64,000 nucleotides of DNA from positions 8,770,334 through 8,834,333 of the forward strand of contig NC_045147.1 in the NCBI RefSeq assembly GCF_008831285.2, read 5' to 3'. Shown here in pieces: positions 12,873 through 24,513 of the stretch. The DNA is from Nymphaea colorata. Its lineage: Eukaryota > Streptophyta > Magnoliopsida > Nymphaeales > Nymphaeaceae. A program made the translations under genes and the position numbers. The notes under the pieces are model-generated. The model was given only the letters and a program-made list of their open reading frames with translations. It searched no databases and was not told the origin of the DNA. Numbering within the stretch: the first letter of the stretch is position 1; every line of letters starts with the position of its first letter.

Positions 12873-13320
12873 TTCCCCTATTTCACACACTGAAGAAGAA
12901 GAACAGCAAAAGAGGCGACCAGAAATAAAAAGATTTTGACTGACTCAGTTGACGGTTTCGGGCAAGGATGAGCTCCTTGGAGTCATGACGAGTAGGGGAT
13001 GTCTCCTGAGCAGTACGAGGACCAACGGAGGAAGGCACTGATGACGGGATGTAGATTAACAGAGACTTTGTGTTCCCCTATTTCACACGCTGAAGAAGAA
13101 GAACAGCAAAAGAGGCGGCCATAAATCAGAAGTTTCTGACCGACTCAGGCGACGGTTTCGGGCAAGAATGGGCTCCTTGGAATCATGACGAGTAGGGGAT
13201 GTCTCCTTAGCAGTACAAGGACCAACGGAGGAAGGCACCGGCGACAGGGTGCAGATTAACAGGTACACTGTGTTTCCATGTTTCAAGTACTGAAGAAAAC
13301 CAGTATGAGGACCAACGAAG
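12873..13320. repeat. Two full and one partial 200-bp tandem repeats in the leader of copia element 1
   Basis: Each unit begins TTCCCCTATTTCACAC (12873 and 13073) and contains GAAGAAGAAGAACAGCAAAA, TTTCGGGCAAG, ATGACGAGTAGGGGATGTCT and ACCAACGGAGGAAGGCA. A third, partial and more diverged copy starts near 13271. The repeats lie between the primer-binding site and gag, that is, in the untranslated leader of the element's RNA. Confidence 0.85.
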
Positions 13321-13434
13321 TCGGTTAAGACGTTGGTATTACTGAAGGAAAACAATGGCTGAACAGAGGGGCAGCTTGTACTTGCATAAGAGGGACCTAT
13401 GCATCGATGATACAGAGGAATCACTCTGATACCA

Positions 13435-13704
13435 TGAAAGAAAAATAGAAAGACAATGCAGGCAAGTGAGACAATCTCTTGCTATGTAGTTTGCAAGAGT
13501 ATTCGTTTGTATTTATAATGTTACACGGCTGGTACAAATATGGTAAAAGGCAGCTATACATATGGTAAGGTAAGGTAAGGAGTTACAACGTTTGAAAATC
13601 TTCCATCGCTGGGGCAATCTTTGATCGCCAATCTACACAATCCTCGATTGCCTCTTTCCTTAATGCTTCATGCTTCACACGGTTTGACGTCTCTTTCCTT
13701 AACA
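13435..13704 (-). repeat. 5' LTR of copia element 1
   Basis: A 270-bp partner of 7976-8257, with indels including a triplicated GGTAA block near 13566-13581. It is flanked on the right by AATTA and on the inside by the primer-binding site. Confidence 0.9.
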
Positions 13705-14450
13705 AATTAGACCTAATCCTTAAAAGAGAAAGAGGTCTTGTGGAAAAAAAAAACCAGACTAAATGGCTAAACCTTGGTGCTTGCAATACTACCTACTTCC
13801 CTACTCAGGTGAACCGGCGAAACCAGAAGAAGAATATCAAAGACATTTGAGTCAACAATGGTATCACGGTGGACAACCTGGAGTTCATCCAAAATCTTTG
13901 TAGGGACTTCTTTGCACAATTTTATGGGTATTACATTGATGCAAACTTTACTTTTCAGCCTATTTCAAATGGTCCTATGGTCACAGCCTTGGAGAATAAT
14001 CTCCTCTGTAGGCCGGTTTCCAATGAGAAGATTGGCAAAGCTGCGTTCAATTTGAGGAAAAGCAACGCCCCTGGTCCGGATGAATTTGGTGTTGAATTCT
14101 TTTCTCACTTCTAGCATATTGTAGGTAATGATGTTTGCTTGCCTGTGAAAGATTTTTTCAAAACAGGTCACCTGGCTAAATCGATAAACAGGATTCACAC
14201 TGCCCTTATTCCGAAAAACGAGAAGTGGTTGACATAACTAAATTTAGGTCTATTGCTTTGTATAACAACTTATATAATGTGATCTCTCGTATTATGGTGC
14301 ACCGAATGAAGCCTATCTTGGGAAATATTATTAGCAAGGAACAGTGGACCTTCATCTCGAGCCGAACAATCCAATATCACATAATTTATGGTCATGAGCT
14401 ATTTAACAACTTACAAAATCATTCAACTAGTTATGTCCTAGAGGCCAATG
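13705..14450 (+). pseudogene. LINE ORF2 3' part: start of reverse transcriptase, truncated
   Basis: The first bases (AATTA) are the second target-duplication copy. The frame then reads DLILKRERGLVEKKNQ and TKWLNLGACNTTYFPTQ, the usual W-L-x-x-G-D-x-N-T-x-Y-F-H linker, with several key residues changed. Next come LRKSNAPGPDEFGVEFF (RT block with S-K-A-P-G-P-D-G), FRSIALYNNLYNVISRIMVHRMKP and ISKEQWTFISSRTIQYH (usually EQxAFIPGRxIxDN). Similarity stops near 14440 before the YADD catalytic box, and the sequence turns into AT-rich DNA. The protein is therefore inactive. The reading frame also carries stops at about 13850 and 14112. Confidence 0.8.
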
Positions 14451-15200
14451 AATTAAAAATAAAAAACACTTTAAACAAAAAACGTTAAAAATTAAATAAA
14501 CACGTTTTTTCACTACTTTTCACTTTTTTCATTTTTTTCAGTTTTTTTAATGCCAAACAGTTTTTTTTTTTATTTCTATTTTTTATTTGTTGCAAATCTA
14601 CTTATCTTTTGATGTTTGTGTTATTAGTTTTTCACTTATATTACTTTCCCCCAATTTTTAGTTTTTCAAAATTTTCAAAAAAATTTAGAGTATTTTTTTT
14701 CATTTTTTCCCAGTTTTTTCAAGCTTGAGGTATTATAACCGAGAAAAAATCTCACCGTTTAAAACTCCGATGTTATTTGTAACTATGTTTGAAACCAAGT
14801 AACTAACAAAGGAGAAATTAACAAATAATATATGGTATTTCATCTATTTAAGACAAAAATCAGAACATTTATTCTTCCTTGTACGAGACAAAGTCCATAA
14901 GAAACATGACATACCATCACTTTGCAAAAGGAAAGGATTGCTGGAACCAAACAACAAATTCAAAACACTTTTAGGAGATGCATACAACATTTTCTGCATA
15001 GAAACCATCAATTGTTATGCATCTCAAGTATAAAAAGATAGTACAAAACAAAACTATGGATCTAAACAAAGAAATATTCTTAGTGCCTAACGTGCACATG
15101 TTAGTCACATGATTTGATCTTGCAAAGATCGGTATATTACTTTTAGCCTGCAGATAACAATGGAGATTAAATCACACACTCCACGTTGTGAAAGCTCAAA
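14450..15200. other. Low-complexity T- and A-rich DNA, no gene recognised
   Basis: Long T-runs alternate with A-runs (14500-14750), followed by ordinary AT-rich sequence without open frames of interest. It begins exactly where LINE similarity stops. Confidence 0.5.
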
Positions 15201-15923
15201 TTCCAGCTTAAATAGTATGTTATATGATGTATATGTTATATAGTATATTATTATAACGCATATGTTACAACATATACGTTATAACATATATGTTATATGC
15301 TATAACATATGGCGTACAATTATATACACTTATAAGTACGTTCTATTATATTCTTGGGCGTTGTACATATGCATATATTATATGTTATACTCTATACATA
15401 ACATATAATATTACATATAATTAGATGTCATAACGTATAATACGTGTACATATAATACACTATATACTATAATATTTATATAGTATATGTAATATAATTG
15501 CTATATACTATAAGTGTACATGTAACATTTGTATATGTAGAGTTATAATATATAACATATTTTATATGTTATATATATAATATATGTGCATATATATTAT
15601 CAATTATATATATAGTGTATATATACATATGTACACTATATATATAACATGTGTGCGCATATATTATACATGTAGTGTATATATAATACATATATTATAC
15701 ACATATAATATATGCACACATATATTATATATGTACATATACGTATATGTATCAACATATTATATGTGCAGTATAATGTATGCGTACAATCTTACTATGT
15801 ATATATTATATGTATATAATACATTGCATGTTATATATATAATATATTGAACTTCTATACACATATATATGTGCACTCCACGTATATCATTATACATAAA
15901 CACTATATATAATTCATATAATG

Positions 15924-15994
<71 letters not shown>

Positions 15995-16460
15995 ACATAT
16001 TATGCATTATATATGTAACACTACAACGTATTATACATACATACATTTAAATGTATTATATATATCGTGTAAAAAACATATGTACATGTTATACTTAATA
16101 TGTATATATACACATACGTTAATATATACACATATATCATATGTATGTACATATATTTGTAAATGTATATAATTATCATATAACACGTTATATCCATTAC
16201 ATATAATAGATATATTATATGTACATGTGTGTATGCATACAAGTGTATAAATAATATATTGTATATATAATATAATAAATATATTATATGTACATGTGTG
16301 CATGTATACAAGTGTATATATAATATACATCTGTATGTAACATAATACTACGGTATGCAACTATATACATATGATATATATATATATATATATATATCAT
16401 ATGTATATGTGTGTGTAACATAACATATTACATATAATACACGTTATATAACATATTATA
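15200..16460. repeat. 1.26-kb AT island made of short palindromes
   Basis: Almost all A and T, with repeated units such as TATAACATATATGTTATA and ACATATAATATAT that are self-complementary. It includes a perfect AT tract at 15926-15991 and a local direct repeat of about 38 bp (16212 and 16281, 69 bp apart; core ATATTATATGTACATGTGTG). Open frames rich in Tyr and Ile over this block are composition artefacts. It could form cruciforms or act as a matrix-attachment region; that is inference. Confidence 0.75.
15926..15991. repeat. (AT)n microsatellite, 66 bp
   Basis: A perfect alternating AT tract inside the AT island. Confidence 0.95.
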
Positions 16461-17796
16461 TATATAACAGCATATGTCTCCCTCTTTCTCTCTCTACAAC
16501 TACGACAACCAAAAGTACCATAAAAGAAATAGTAGTCCCAGTATTCTCTTTAGTTTGCAGATATTCATGTCTCATAATTTGCAAGATGAGCTTCCCTACA
16601 AAATTTTTGTGGCAAAAAGATAATGAATGATGCAACTCGACATCCTTGTAAGGTTATTACAAACATATTATAGTAGCGAGTATCACAGTCGTGGATACAC
16701 GATTTCTGCCCAAACTACTCTTTTTCAGCTAATGATAGATTTATATATGTTCTATGTAGCATACATGTGACAACACACGATGTACCACAAATTTTGTGTA
16801 CACTGAACACTCGAAGATACGCACAAATAGACAAATAGGATATAGAAACATGAACAAGCAGATTTTAATTTCACAAAAATTGCGTATGAATACGGTGAGA
16901 CGTTCATGCAAGCCCTTAAAAAGAAGGGTAAAGGGGGCCGTAATTCAACGGAGCCCGTCGAAGTTGCTGCTGGTCCGTCAGAAACTTAGGTGACGTGTTT
17001 GTAAAGCCAAATGTCGAAAATAACCTTTTCCCAGATGGAAACTTTGATGAACTAGTTCAATCTTAGCAGATCCTACCACTCAAGTTGTACTAAAATAGCA
17101 AATCGGATTAAGTTATATATTTTTCAATCAAACGTTAAAAAATAAAAATAAAAATGCTGTATTCTTTGAACATGTGTTTGAAGAACACAATGTTTTACTT
17201 ATCAAGTATGGGTTTTTGTTGGCTCACCAAGTTAGTTTACAATAATGTATGTTCTAATAAATTTTGAGATTTACATTATCATGTCCATTGCATCTAACAA
17301 ACTCAACCCAACTTAGTGGCGAGTAGAGCAATAAATATTTGGTTAAAAGACATTAATATTTAGATTGAAGTTTTTAAGAAGAAACAAGTGTGTAAATAAG
17401 TAAATGTTTGCAAGATATGAATAGATAACCGCCCACTATTGACAAGTAAGCTTACATTAAGATATTTAAAGTGAAGCTGGTTATATATATTCCTCCGTGC
17501 ACAAAAAAATTATACATCTAGATGTAAAGACCAGAATACCTTCGATTAATAAAAATGAGATATAAAGGCAGAAGAAAATATAGTGAAAAAGATAAATGTC
17601 CAAAAAAAATTCAAAAATCCCCATAAAGTGATAATTAGAAAGTCAAGGGCAAGGGCGTGATCACCCGACAATGGAAAGACGTTAAACCTTTTGATGGCGT
17701 GATCAGCTATAAGGCCGAGAAGGAAAGGAGGATTGATTGATCTTGGGTTATGGCCGTGCTTCGTTCTTTCACGAGCACTAGAGGGTTCGGGAGGAG
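16460..17796. other. No gene recognised
   Basis: AT-rich DNA. A short piece near 16910-17010 (AAGAAGGGTAAAGGGGGCCG) is more GC-rich and could be another gene scrap, but I cannot identify it. Confidence 0.4.
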
Positions 17797-18057
17797 ATGG
17801 CGAAGGAGGAAGGGAAGACGGTAACGGAGGCGGTGGCGAAGGAATCTCAGATGATCAGACAAAGAGGATGGTTGTGCTGATTCCGGCATCCCCTTGCCCA
17901 ACGTTGCCAACATGATCCTGGCGAAGGTAATCGAGTACTGCAAAAAGCACGTCGACGCCCAGAAGACCGGCGACGACAAGATCCAAGAAGAAGAGCTAAG
18001 GCGTGGGATGCCGAGTTTGTTAAGGTGGACCAAGCGATGCTCTTCAATCTCATTCTG
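17797..18057 (+). pseudogene. SKP1-like first exon, frameshifted
   Basis: SKP1 is the adaptor that joins F-box proteins to CUL1 in SCF ubiquitin ligases. From the ATG at 17797 the frame reads [12 protein letters not shown]. After a frame change it reads [33 protein letters not shown] and, after a second frame change, [19 protein letters not shown]. These match the BTB/POZ-like N-terminal half of plant SKP1/ASK proteins, where DCADNGIPLPNV and [10 protein letters not shown] are conserved. The match ends at LIL followed by GTATTC, close to the position of the usual SKP1 intron. The downstream exon (ANYLNIKGLLDL and the F-box-binding C-terminus) is absent. Two frameshifts and the missing second half make it a fragment, the first of a series of plus-strand fragments. 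Confidence 0.82.
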
Positions 18058-18260
18058 GTATTCTCCTCGGCCATCTCCCTCTTCTTTATTCGGTCCTCTA
18101 TCTTGGGTTTAGGGTTAGGGATTGTGATTCTTGCGATCTAACCATTCCGACAAGATTTTGCTGTCTGCATGACCCAATGGTTGCATTAATCGTAGTCATA
18201 AAAGGACATAACTGTCGCTTCTGGAATTTCGTGTTAGAACTGAACATACACTGCATGCAG

Positions 18261-18434
18261 GTCTTAAATGAGGATCTATGGCTTGTGGAAGGTCAGCAAG
18301 AGCGGATGATCAATGGGCCAAATGTTTGGAACTGGCCTGTGGCATATGATAAGCTTGGAGCAAGGTACAGAATATGGAGAGATGCACTTGAAAGAGGCAA
18401 CAAGAAGCTTCCATTCGAGAGGTCCACAGAGTGA
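18261..18434 (+). pseudogene. Chlorophyllide a oxygenase (CAO) last-exon fragment
   Basis: CAO is the chloroplast Rieske-type monooxygenase that makes chlorophyll b. An acceptor (TGCATGCAG) ends at 18260. It is followed by 58 codons with an open frame ending in TGA at 18432: VLNEDLWLVEGQQERMING, NVWNWPVAYDKLGARYRIW, and GNKKLPF. The motifs NEDL-x-LV-x-GQQERM and P-V-x-YDKLG-x-RYR-x-WR are those of the CAO C-terminus as I recall it. A few extra residues follow the usual end. The Rieske and iron-binding exons are not present upstream, where the SKP1 piece lies instead. The frame itself is intact, so the capture may be fairly recent. Identification is from memory of the family. Confidence 0.72.
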
Positions 18435-18941
18435 AAACTTCCAAAGAGTAGCTCAAATTCCCACTTATTTGGAAGGGATGGTGAGATTCATTCTTCATGA
18501 AGCTCTAGATAGTATGGATTTTCCTGCCTTTGAAGTTTGATTCACAGGAGTCCATAATTCAATTCCTGGAAGGGCAGAATCAAAATTTCTTTACGTCAAA
18601 GGAAATTGTATATGGGTTAAGGCTTGCAAGCAATTTGCGTCTTAATCGTCTAGAGTATTTTCATGTACAGTGCCTACGCTGATTTTTCTTCTTTTTCACC
18701 CTTTTATGACCCCATCTGAAGGTTCAACGAGGCATATTCCCTTTTTTATGTGAACTGGAAAAATATTTGGCATTATCATGTCGATGGTTAAATTTGATAG
18801 TACAAAGGAAAATTATTTTTGATTCACCTCCTTATACTCAATTGTTGCCATTGAAACTGATTAAATTCGGTATTTTTTCTTCTCTTTCCTTTTCTATTCA
18901 TTTTCCTTTATTTGTGGCTTTGAAATCAAGGACAATTGCAG

Positions 18942-19015
18942 TGCAAAGCATCTCTTCCCAGGAAGGCAACCTTAACTTGAAGATATCTGTCCCACAAGGT
19001 TATCATTTCTCGAAG
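18942..19015 (+). pseudogene. Single captured exon, SOQ1-like
   Basis: The exon is bounded by CAATTGCAG and GTTTG. In frame it reads QSISSQEGNLNLKISVPQGY then HFSK. This resembles the C-terminal segment of plant SOQ1 (the chloroplast HAD/NHL/thioredoxin protein), where a phrase like EGNLNLKI-x-P-x-GYHFSKEA occurs. Only 24 codons are available and the match is from memory, so the name is tentative. Its neighbours are a CAO fragment and PRP4-kinase exons on the same strand. Confidence 0.4.
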
Positions 19016-19084
19016 GTTTGATACCGAAAGGACTTCTCCTATGGCTTGATTATTTTTTGCCTGTTCCTTTTTAACCTATATTCA

Positions 19085-19240
19085 GGGATCATATAGTTAT
19101 AATGTAATAATATATACGAGATTATATATTATTATGTATATACTGCATATATACTAGTTCAAAATATACATACATATTGTAATTATATATGTAACAAATA
19201 TATAATACATATATGTACCATATATATACATACGTATAAC
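19085..19240. repeat. AT-rich palindromic island
   Basis: A short stretch of TATATATTATTATGTATATA-type sequence, similar in composition to the islands at 15200-16460, 24010-24250 and 29764-30035. It lies just upstream of the PRP4-kinase exons. Confidence 0.6.
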
Positions 19241-19526
19241 ATTATTTTGCTTTCTTTGCTTAATCTTTACTCTTTTTAATTTGTTAAAATAAGAGTTTGA
19301 TAGCCTGGAATCTGGATTTATAAAAAATTGCTTGTTGCAGTTCTTCATGAGAATTCTTAGCTACGTGATGCATTGTCTTCCTTAAGTCTAAGAAAAAAGG
19401 AAAATTAACTATATATTTTCTGTCCTCAATTGTTCAGTGCTTCTGTTTCTTTTTTCAGGTGAATGAGGCCAAAAATGTGCTGAAACTTTGCGATTTTGGT
19501 TATGCTATGTTTGCTGGGAAGAATGA

Positions 19527-20024
<498 letters not shown>

Positions 20025-20138
20025 TGAATTTCCATGCCACTGAAGAAGATCCTGTTACAAAGAAGGTGATCATCTTTTCATTATCATGTACTTCAGGTTA
20101 ATTTATCTATAGCATGGTGAAAGTACATCTTGTTTGTG

Positions 20139-20190
<52 letters not shown>

Positions 20191-20299
20191 TTGTTCAGTA
20201 ACAAGTGGCTGGGTAGGGCCATTATGTCCTTTATACCTGCATCTTAATTGACTCCACAAGGACGATGCAGGGAGTTCTTTCCTTGGTCAGCAATACCAT

Positions 20300-22166
20300 A
20301 ATTAGGCAAGCCAAGTAGAGATGTGCACGGAAAGGATGTAAGTGAACAATGCTAATCAGCTAGTTTATAACAAATGTACCTAAATAATCTTCATAAAGTA
20401 AGTAATTAGCTAATGACAAAGTGACTATTGTTGTTGAAAGGGCACTCTTATGTGTTTAAGATAGAAACATCGATTTCAAGATCTGAGTGTGGGAGATTGA
20501 TTTGCGGTTGAAGAAAGAGATTCCTGATTTCTTTCACAAAATGTATAAAACCTATCACTTTTACTGTAGATTTCTGTTGTTCTGTAAAGATTACTGTAGA
20601 TTTAGTGTTTTGTGAAGACATGGCATCAAATTCCAAACAATCCTGCATGACAATGGTCACAAAGGCGAGGAAAATGATTGGTAGAAAGTCATGTGCAAGT
20701 GTTATAATTAGATGATGAACAATAAATAGATGATATTTGATTGTTTTCATTTTTTATTTGCTTAAATAATTTCATCTTGTGTTGCATAAAACTTTGAAGT
20801 TATTTCTTAATGTGTTATTACTTGTAACATTATGAGTATGTTATGTTAATGGATGTTTATTCCCATAAGTCTATATTTATGTGGAACATGTTTATAATGG
20901 AAAACATTTTTTTCTTTATCTTTTCTGTTTTTTTTAATTTATTTTGAACTTTTAACATTAAATTGAATTTGCGGTACATTTATGAAACTGTTGTAATACG
21001 TTATGGTATGGCGTATTTGTTGGTCCCACCAATATGGGTACATTGGTTTTAGTCATTCAACTTGAATTCACTTGGACCAGCTAGTCGTTTTGTGGTCTTA
21101 AACAACACGTACTTGACTTCTCAATTGACAAATAAAGACCGAAAAAATGGTTAATTGGTGTGATTGGTGAGGACTGCTCAACTTAGTCGGTCAAGTGGTC
21201 CATTGATTATGCTCCAGCCAACTTGATAATCATGGACCTGTCAACTGATCATTGGCCAGAATGATAAGCATCTATTTGTCCAATTAGTTGCTAGGTTCCC
21301 GATGACCCAACAATTTATAAGTGCTATGAGGTGTAGTTATGTTATGGAAATGTGGTGTCCTATGATGTGAGAGTTTCTCAAATTTTTTCTTAAGAAATTG
21401 CTCCCAACAATATTAAAATGTGTCTTATCTCTAAAACAAAATGTTGCATCTGCATGAGGTAAAGAAAGTGCTGAGTGTTATCCATATCGGACAATACGTA
21501 TCGTATAGGTTTGAGAAACCTATGCGATACGCATACAACACACGATATGCCTGTGGATCATAGGTGTATCGTCCGCATCATGCGATACAAAGGCTGTACT
21601 GTACGATGTGGCTGATACACCCCCGTATCTTATGATACGGGGACAAAACGGAAAAAACATTGTTTTTTTTGTGCTTCTTTTTCAAATCGCTCCTCCCTTC
21701 CACTTTCTAAACATCTCTAAGAGCTGTGGGAGGTGAGGTTTTACTAGTTTTCTAAAAAAATGAACATATGTTGGTGAACAAATTCCATTTGAAGGCATTG
21801 AAAATTAAAATTTAAAAAAAATAACAAAGAAATGAGGATGAATACGAAGATTATGATGATCATCATTGATGGATGATAATCATGATATTTGCTGCCATCA
21901 ATGTTAAGTATATCTCAATGTTTCATTAGCATAAGGTTGTTATTAAATTTTTTCCTTTAGTTCTATTCATATTTTTTTAATCCTCAACGTATTCTGAGGT
22001 GTTGATACTTGGAAAATCAACTTTTTTTGTCTTCCCTTAAAAATTCTCGTTGGGTATTGCGATAATCATGAAATATGATATGGATTTATTTATCTACATC
22101 CATGCAACATATTTGCATGCCCACACTAGGAAAGCAAAAGTGCTTACAATTTCATTGTTAGTGCAG
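20300..22166. other. Intron-like or intergenic DNA between kinase exons
   Basis: No coding sequence is recognised. The open minus-strand frame at 20750-20448 (100 codons) has no familiar motif. This stretch separates exon c of the unit-0 kinase fragment from its last exon and is far longer than a neighbouring intron, so insertions are likely. Confidence 0.4.
21480..21650. repeat. GATACG-rich repeat element
   Basis: Many direct and inverted copies of GATACG, CGTATC and ACGATA (ATACGTATCGTATAGG, GCGATACGCATAC, CGTATCTTATGATACGGG). Sequences of this style recur in many plant genomes as small nonautonomous repeats. Its ends could not be fixed by eye. Confidence 0.4.
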
Positions 22167-22355
22167 GCCGTTAAGCGACTGCTTGTGAATATTAAGGCAA
22201 ATGATTTTAGTAGTCTTATTTCAAGCTATACTGGTGAGGATCCCAAGATGCTGGCCAATTTCATAGATCTGCTTGATAGAATTTTTGTGCTCGATCCAGA
22301 GAAAAGATTGACAGTATCTCAAGCACTGAGTCATCCATTCATTACGGGCAAGTGA

Positions 22356-23570
22356 ATAAAGAAGCTGATATTTCTAATCCAGAACTGCTGTTGAGTTAGC
22401 TATGCATTTGAATCTTTTATTCAGCCATCTGATCATTGGGCATTTGCTTGTCTCTATCTTTGTCACTTGGACCAAGTGCAAGCAATGCAGACTTCTTGCT
22501 GATCGTGAGCTTAACACAGCCACTCTGGAGAGCTCTCTTACTTGGCGAGTCTTTTCAGTCGAGGTTTGACTGCGCCGGATTTCCTTGAATAGACTCTCTT
22601 GTAAGTTTGGCTGTTGTATAAATTACCGTACAATCCCAAGTGGATATGGAATGAGTTATCATCTTATACTGGTGTTCTACTGTATGAAGAGGCTTCTGTT
22701 TTAACTTTTATATAGGTTTACTTTTCCACTAGCATAGGGTCAATTTTATATCTCTGCAGCACCCTTTCTCTTCCTTTTTTGCTTAATTATATAGTTGCCT
22801 AGACAACCTAGGCGCACCATGTGCACTTCATTGCCTAGGCCCTGAGGGTTTATAGGTGACCAATATATAATATCTCAACGTGCACAATCCTATGGCTATG
22901 CATATAACATTCTTTCATCTCTTGAGAAGGTCCTTCTCAATGACCAAGAGGGTAGGGAAAATAAATTAGATAATTGACACAATGTCGCTATCCTTATCTT
23001 GGAGCACTATAACATTGGGGGCACATTTAAAATCACATTTGGAGTCAAGCCTTAACATTGTCTTTGATGGCTGCAATTTCATTTTGGTGATCAGCCATTG
23101 GTGTTGGATGAAAAAATGTAAATGGGATGCTGTAGAAGGTAGGAGACAGGTTTGAAGAACTACACGAAACAAAATACTAAGGAAATTGAGAGCGGTTAAG
23201 TGGTAAGCAGGAAATTAATAATGGCTAAGTAGGTTCCATGGCAGGAGGCATGTGATCTTTTGCTTGTTGATTTAGCAATGGGATGGATGCAGGGAATAAG
23301 GGCCCTTGTTGGACGAGTGAGAGATGTGAGACCTCTCAGTGAATAGATAGTTAATGTCATAATGTGTATAACCGAAAGGGGTTTCCGTATACATGTTTCT
23401 GACTTTCTTTTGAATAAGTTCCCAACAACTGTTTCATTGTATGGTAGGGTAACTTTTGCCGAACATGATCAATGTTCACAAATAAGTGTCGTTGTTCTTC
23501 GTGTATATATTTTTGTGGAATTGGTGAATTTCAGGTGGTCACTTACTTTTGTTCCCTCAAAATGATGCAG
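22356..23570. other. No gene recognised
   Basis: Follows the kinase last exon; the first few hundred bases may be its 3' UTR. A CCTAGGCGCACC-containing block near 22800-22860 looks repetitive. No protein motif found. Confidence 0.35.
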
Positions 23571-23728
23571 GCGTACGGGAGGAACTTAAAGATGGTTCAG
23601 TTCAGGTGTATAGTGTGCAAGCTTTCATCCCAAAAGATCTTGCAGCACTTGTAAGTGCCGAATTTGTACAAGCAGAAGAGTTTTTTTGGTCAATATTTGA
23701 CGAATGAGAATTGTTTATGGGACAACAG
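23571..23728 (+). pseudogene. Unidentified captured exon
   Basis: A 158-bp stretch bounded by an acceptor (AATGATGCAG) and a donor (CAGGTATGG) translates, in the second frame, as VREELKDGSVQVYSVQAFIP, then KDLAALVSAEFVQAEEFFWS, then IFDE, one TGA at 23705, and ELFMGQQ. The composition and good splice sites suggest a real exon with one nonsense mutation. I do not recognise the protein. Orientation (plus) agrees with the neighbouring captured fragments. Confidence 0.4.
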
Positions 23729-24009
23729 GTATGGCAGAATGGTTCCAGTCTTACTCATGATAAGTTTCGGTAGGTTTCAACAAGGAAACCCTTTCATGTT
23801 TCAATGCTCTTCACCTCTTTGCCCACATTGTTTGTTTTTGCATGTGTGCCTTAGCATTGTCAAATTACACGGTCCAAAATTTATCAAACTAAGTGATTTG
23901 ATATAGGGATCATCTTGCACGTATGTTGCAGTTTCAAATTTTTTTGTTAAGCTTAATGCTTATGTGAAGCATCTGAACATTGCTTGAGTGGAGCCAAAGA
24001 CTGCATTTG

Positions 24010-24012
24010 TGA

Positions 24013-24055
<43 letters not shown>

Positions 24056-24250
24056 ATACCTATATGTATATATATAATATTTTAAAATATAACATATACA
24101 AACATGACATATATATATGTACTATATAACAAATATGTAATATCAGACGTACACATATATATTATCATACAATATGTAATATATATGTACATACATGTGT
24201 GGTATAATATTTCATGTATAATACATGTATATTATATAATATATTATTAG
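24010..24250. repeat. AT island, left half, split by copia element 2
   Basis: AT microsatellite and palindromic AT sequence ending ATTAG (24246-24250), where copia element 2 begins. The right half resumes at 29764 with the same ATTAG. Confidence 0.8.
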
Positions 24251-24501
24251 TGTTGATAGATTGTGGGTTTCGGGTCCGGATCCATACCCGACCCGACTTG
24301 TGGCCCGTTTTGGGCTCTACTTAAGTCATGTAACCCTAATCCTTAAGAGTTAATGATAATCTTAAGAGAGAGAGAGAGTCTGGCTGCTAGTGGGCACCAA
24401 CTGCTCCTCATTCGTGGTTTTTTCTCCCTCGTGTTGAGGGTTTTCCACGTTACATCGTGATCATTGTTTCTCTTCGTCTTCTTCTTGTTCGTATTTCTAC
24501 A
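24251..24501 (+). repeat. 5' LTR of copia element 2
   Basis: A 251-bp LTR starting TGTTGATAG and ending TTCTACA, containing a GC-rich block (GGGTCCGGATCC), CTTAAGAGTTAATGATAATC and an AG run. Paired with 29515-29763. Confidence 0.95.
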
Positions 24502-24513
24502 TGGTATCAGAGC
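24502..24513 (+). promoter_or_regulatory. Primer-binding site of copia element 2
   Basis: TGGTATCAGAGC directly abuts the 5' LTR and is complementary to the 3' end of plant initiator methionine tRNA, the usual primer for this superfamily. Confidence 0.92.

Larger units (their letters stand above)
7976..13704 (-). mobile_element. Ty1-copia element 1, complete but decayed, inserted in the LINE
   Basis: The LTRs are at 7976-8257 and 13435-13704. Each starts TG and ends CA, and the 5-bp duplication AATTA is perfect at 7971-7975 and 13705-13709. On the minus strand the primer-binding site TGGTATCAGAG lies just inside the 5' LTR (about 13424-13434), matching initiator methionine tRNA as in most plant copia elements. 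A purine-rich tract abuts the 3' LTR (8258-8276). By eye the two LTRs differ at about 15 of 240 aligned bases plus several indels, roughly 6 percent, with many transitions. That makes this insertion older than copia element 2. Confidence 0.92.
5220..14450 (+). mobile_element. Decayed L1-type LINE, interrupted by a copia insertion
   Basis: The order is ORF1 (about 5232-6780), ORF2 endonuclease (from 6989) and ORF2 reverse transcriptase start (to about 14450). This is the standard layout of plant L1-type LINEs. The copia element at 7976-13704 splits ORF2. Removing it and one copy of the AATTA duplication restores a continuous reading frame across the junction, which proves the two halves are one element. 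The reverse transcriptase stops after the region around Q-Y-H-I-I-Y-G-H-E-L-F, so most of RT, the 3' UTR and the poly-A tail are missing. Multiple stops show it is dead. The 5' limit is approximate. Confidence 0.8.

Noticed and set aside
12873-13272. 200-bp direct repeats as an LTR pair
   Set aside because: They are adjacent, lack TG/CA ends and target duplications, and lie inside an element with its own LTRs.
15584-16360. Open frames rich in Tyr and Ile on both strands
   Set aside because: They span alternating AT sequence; any frame lacking stops there gives Y-I repeats. No protein motif.
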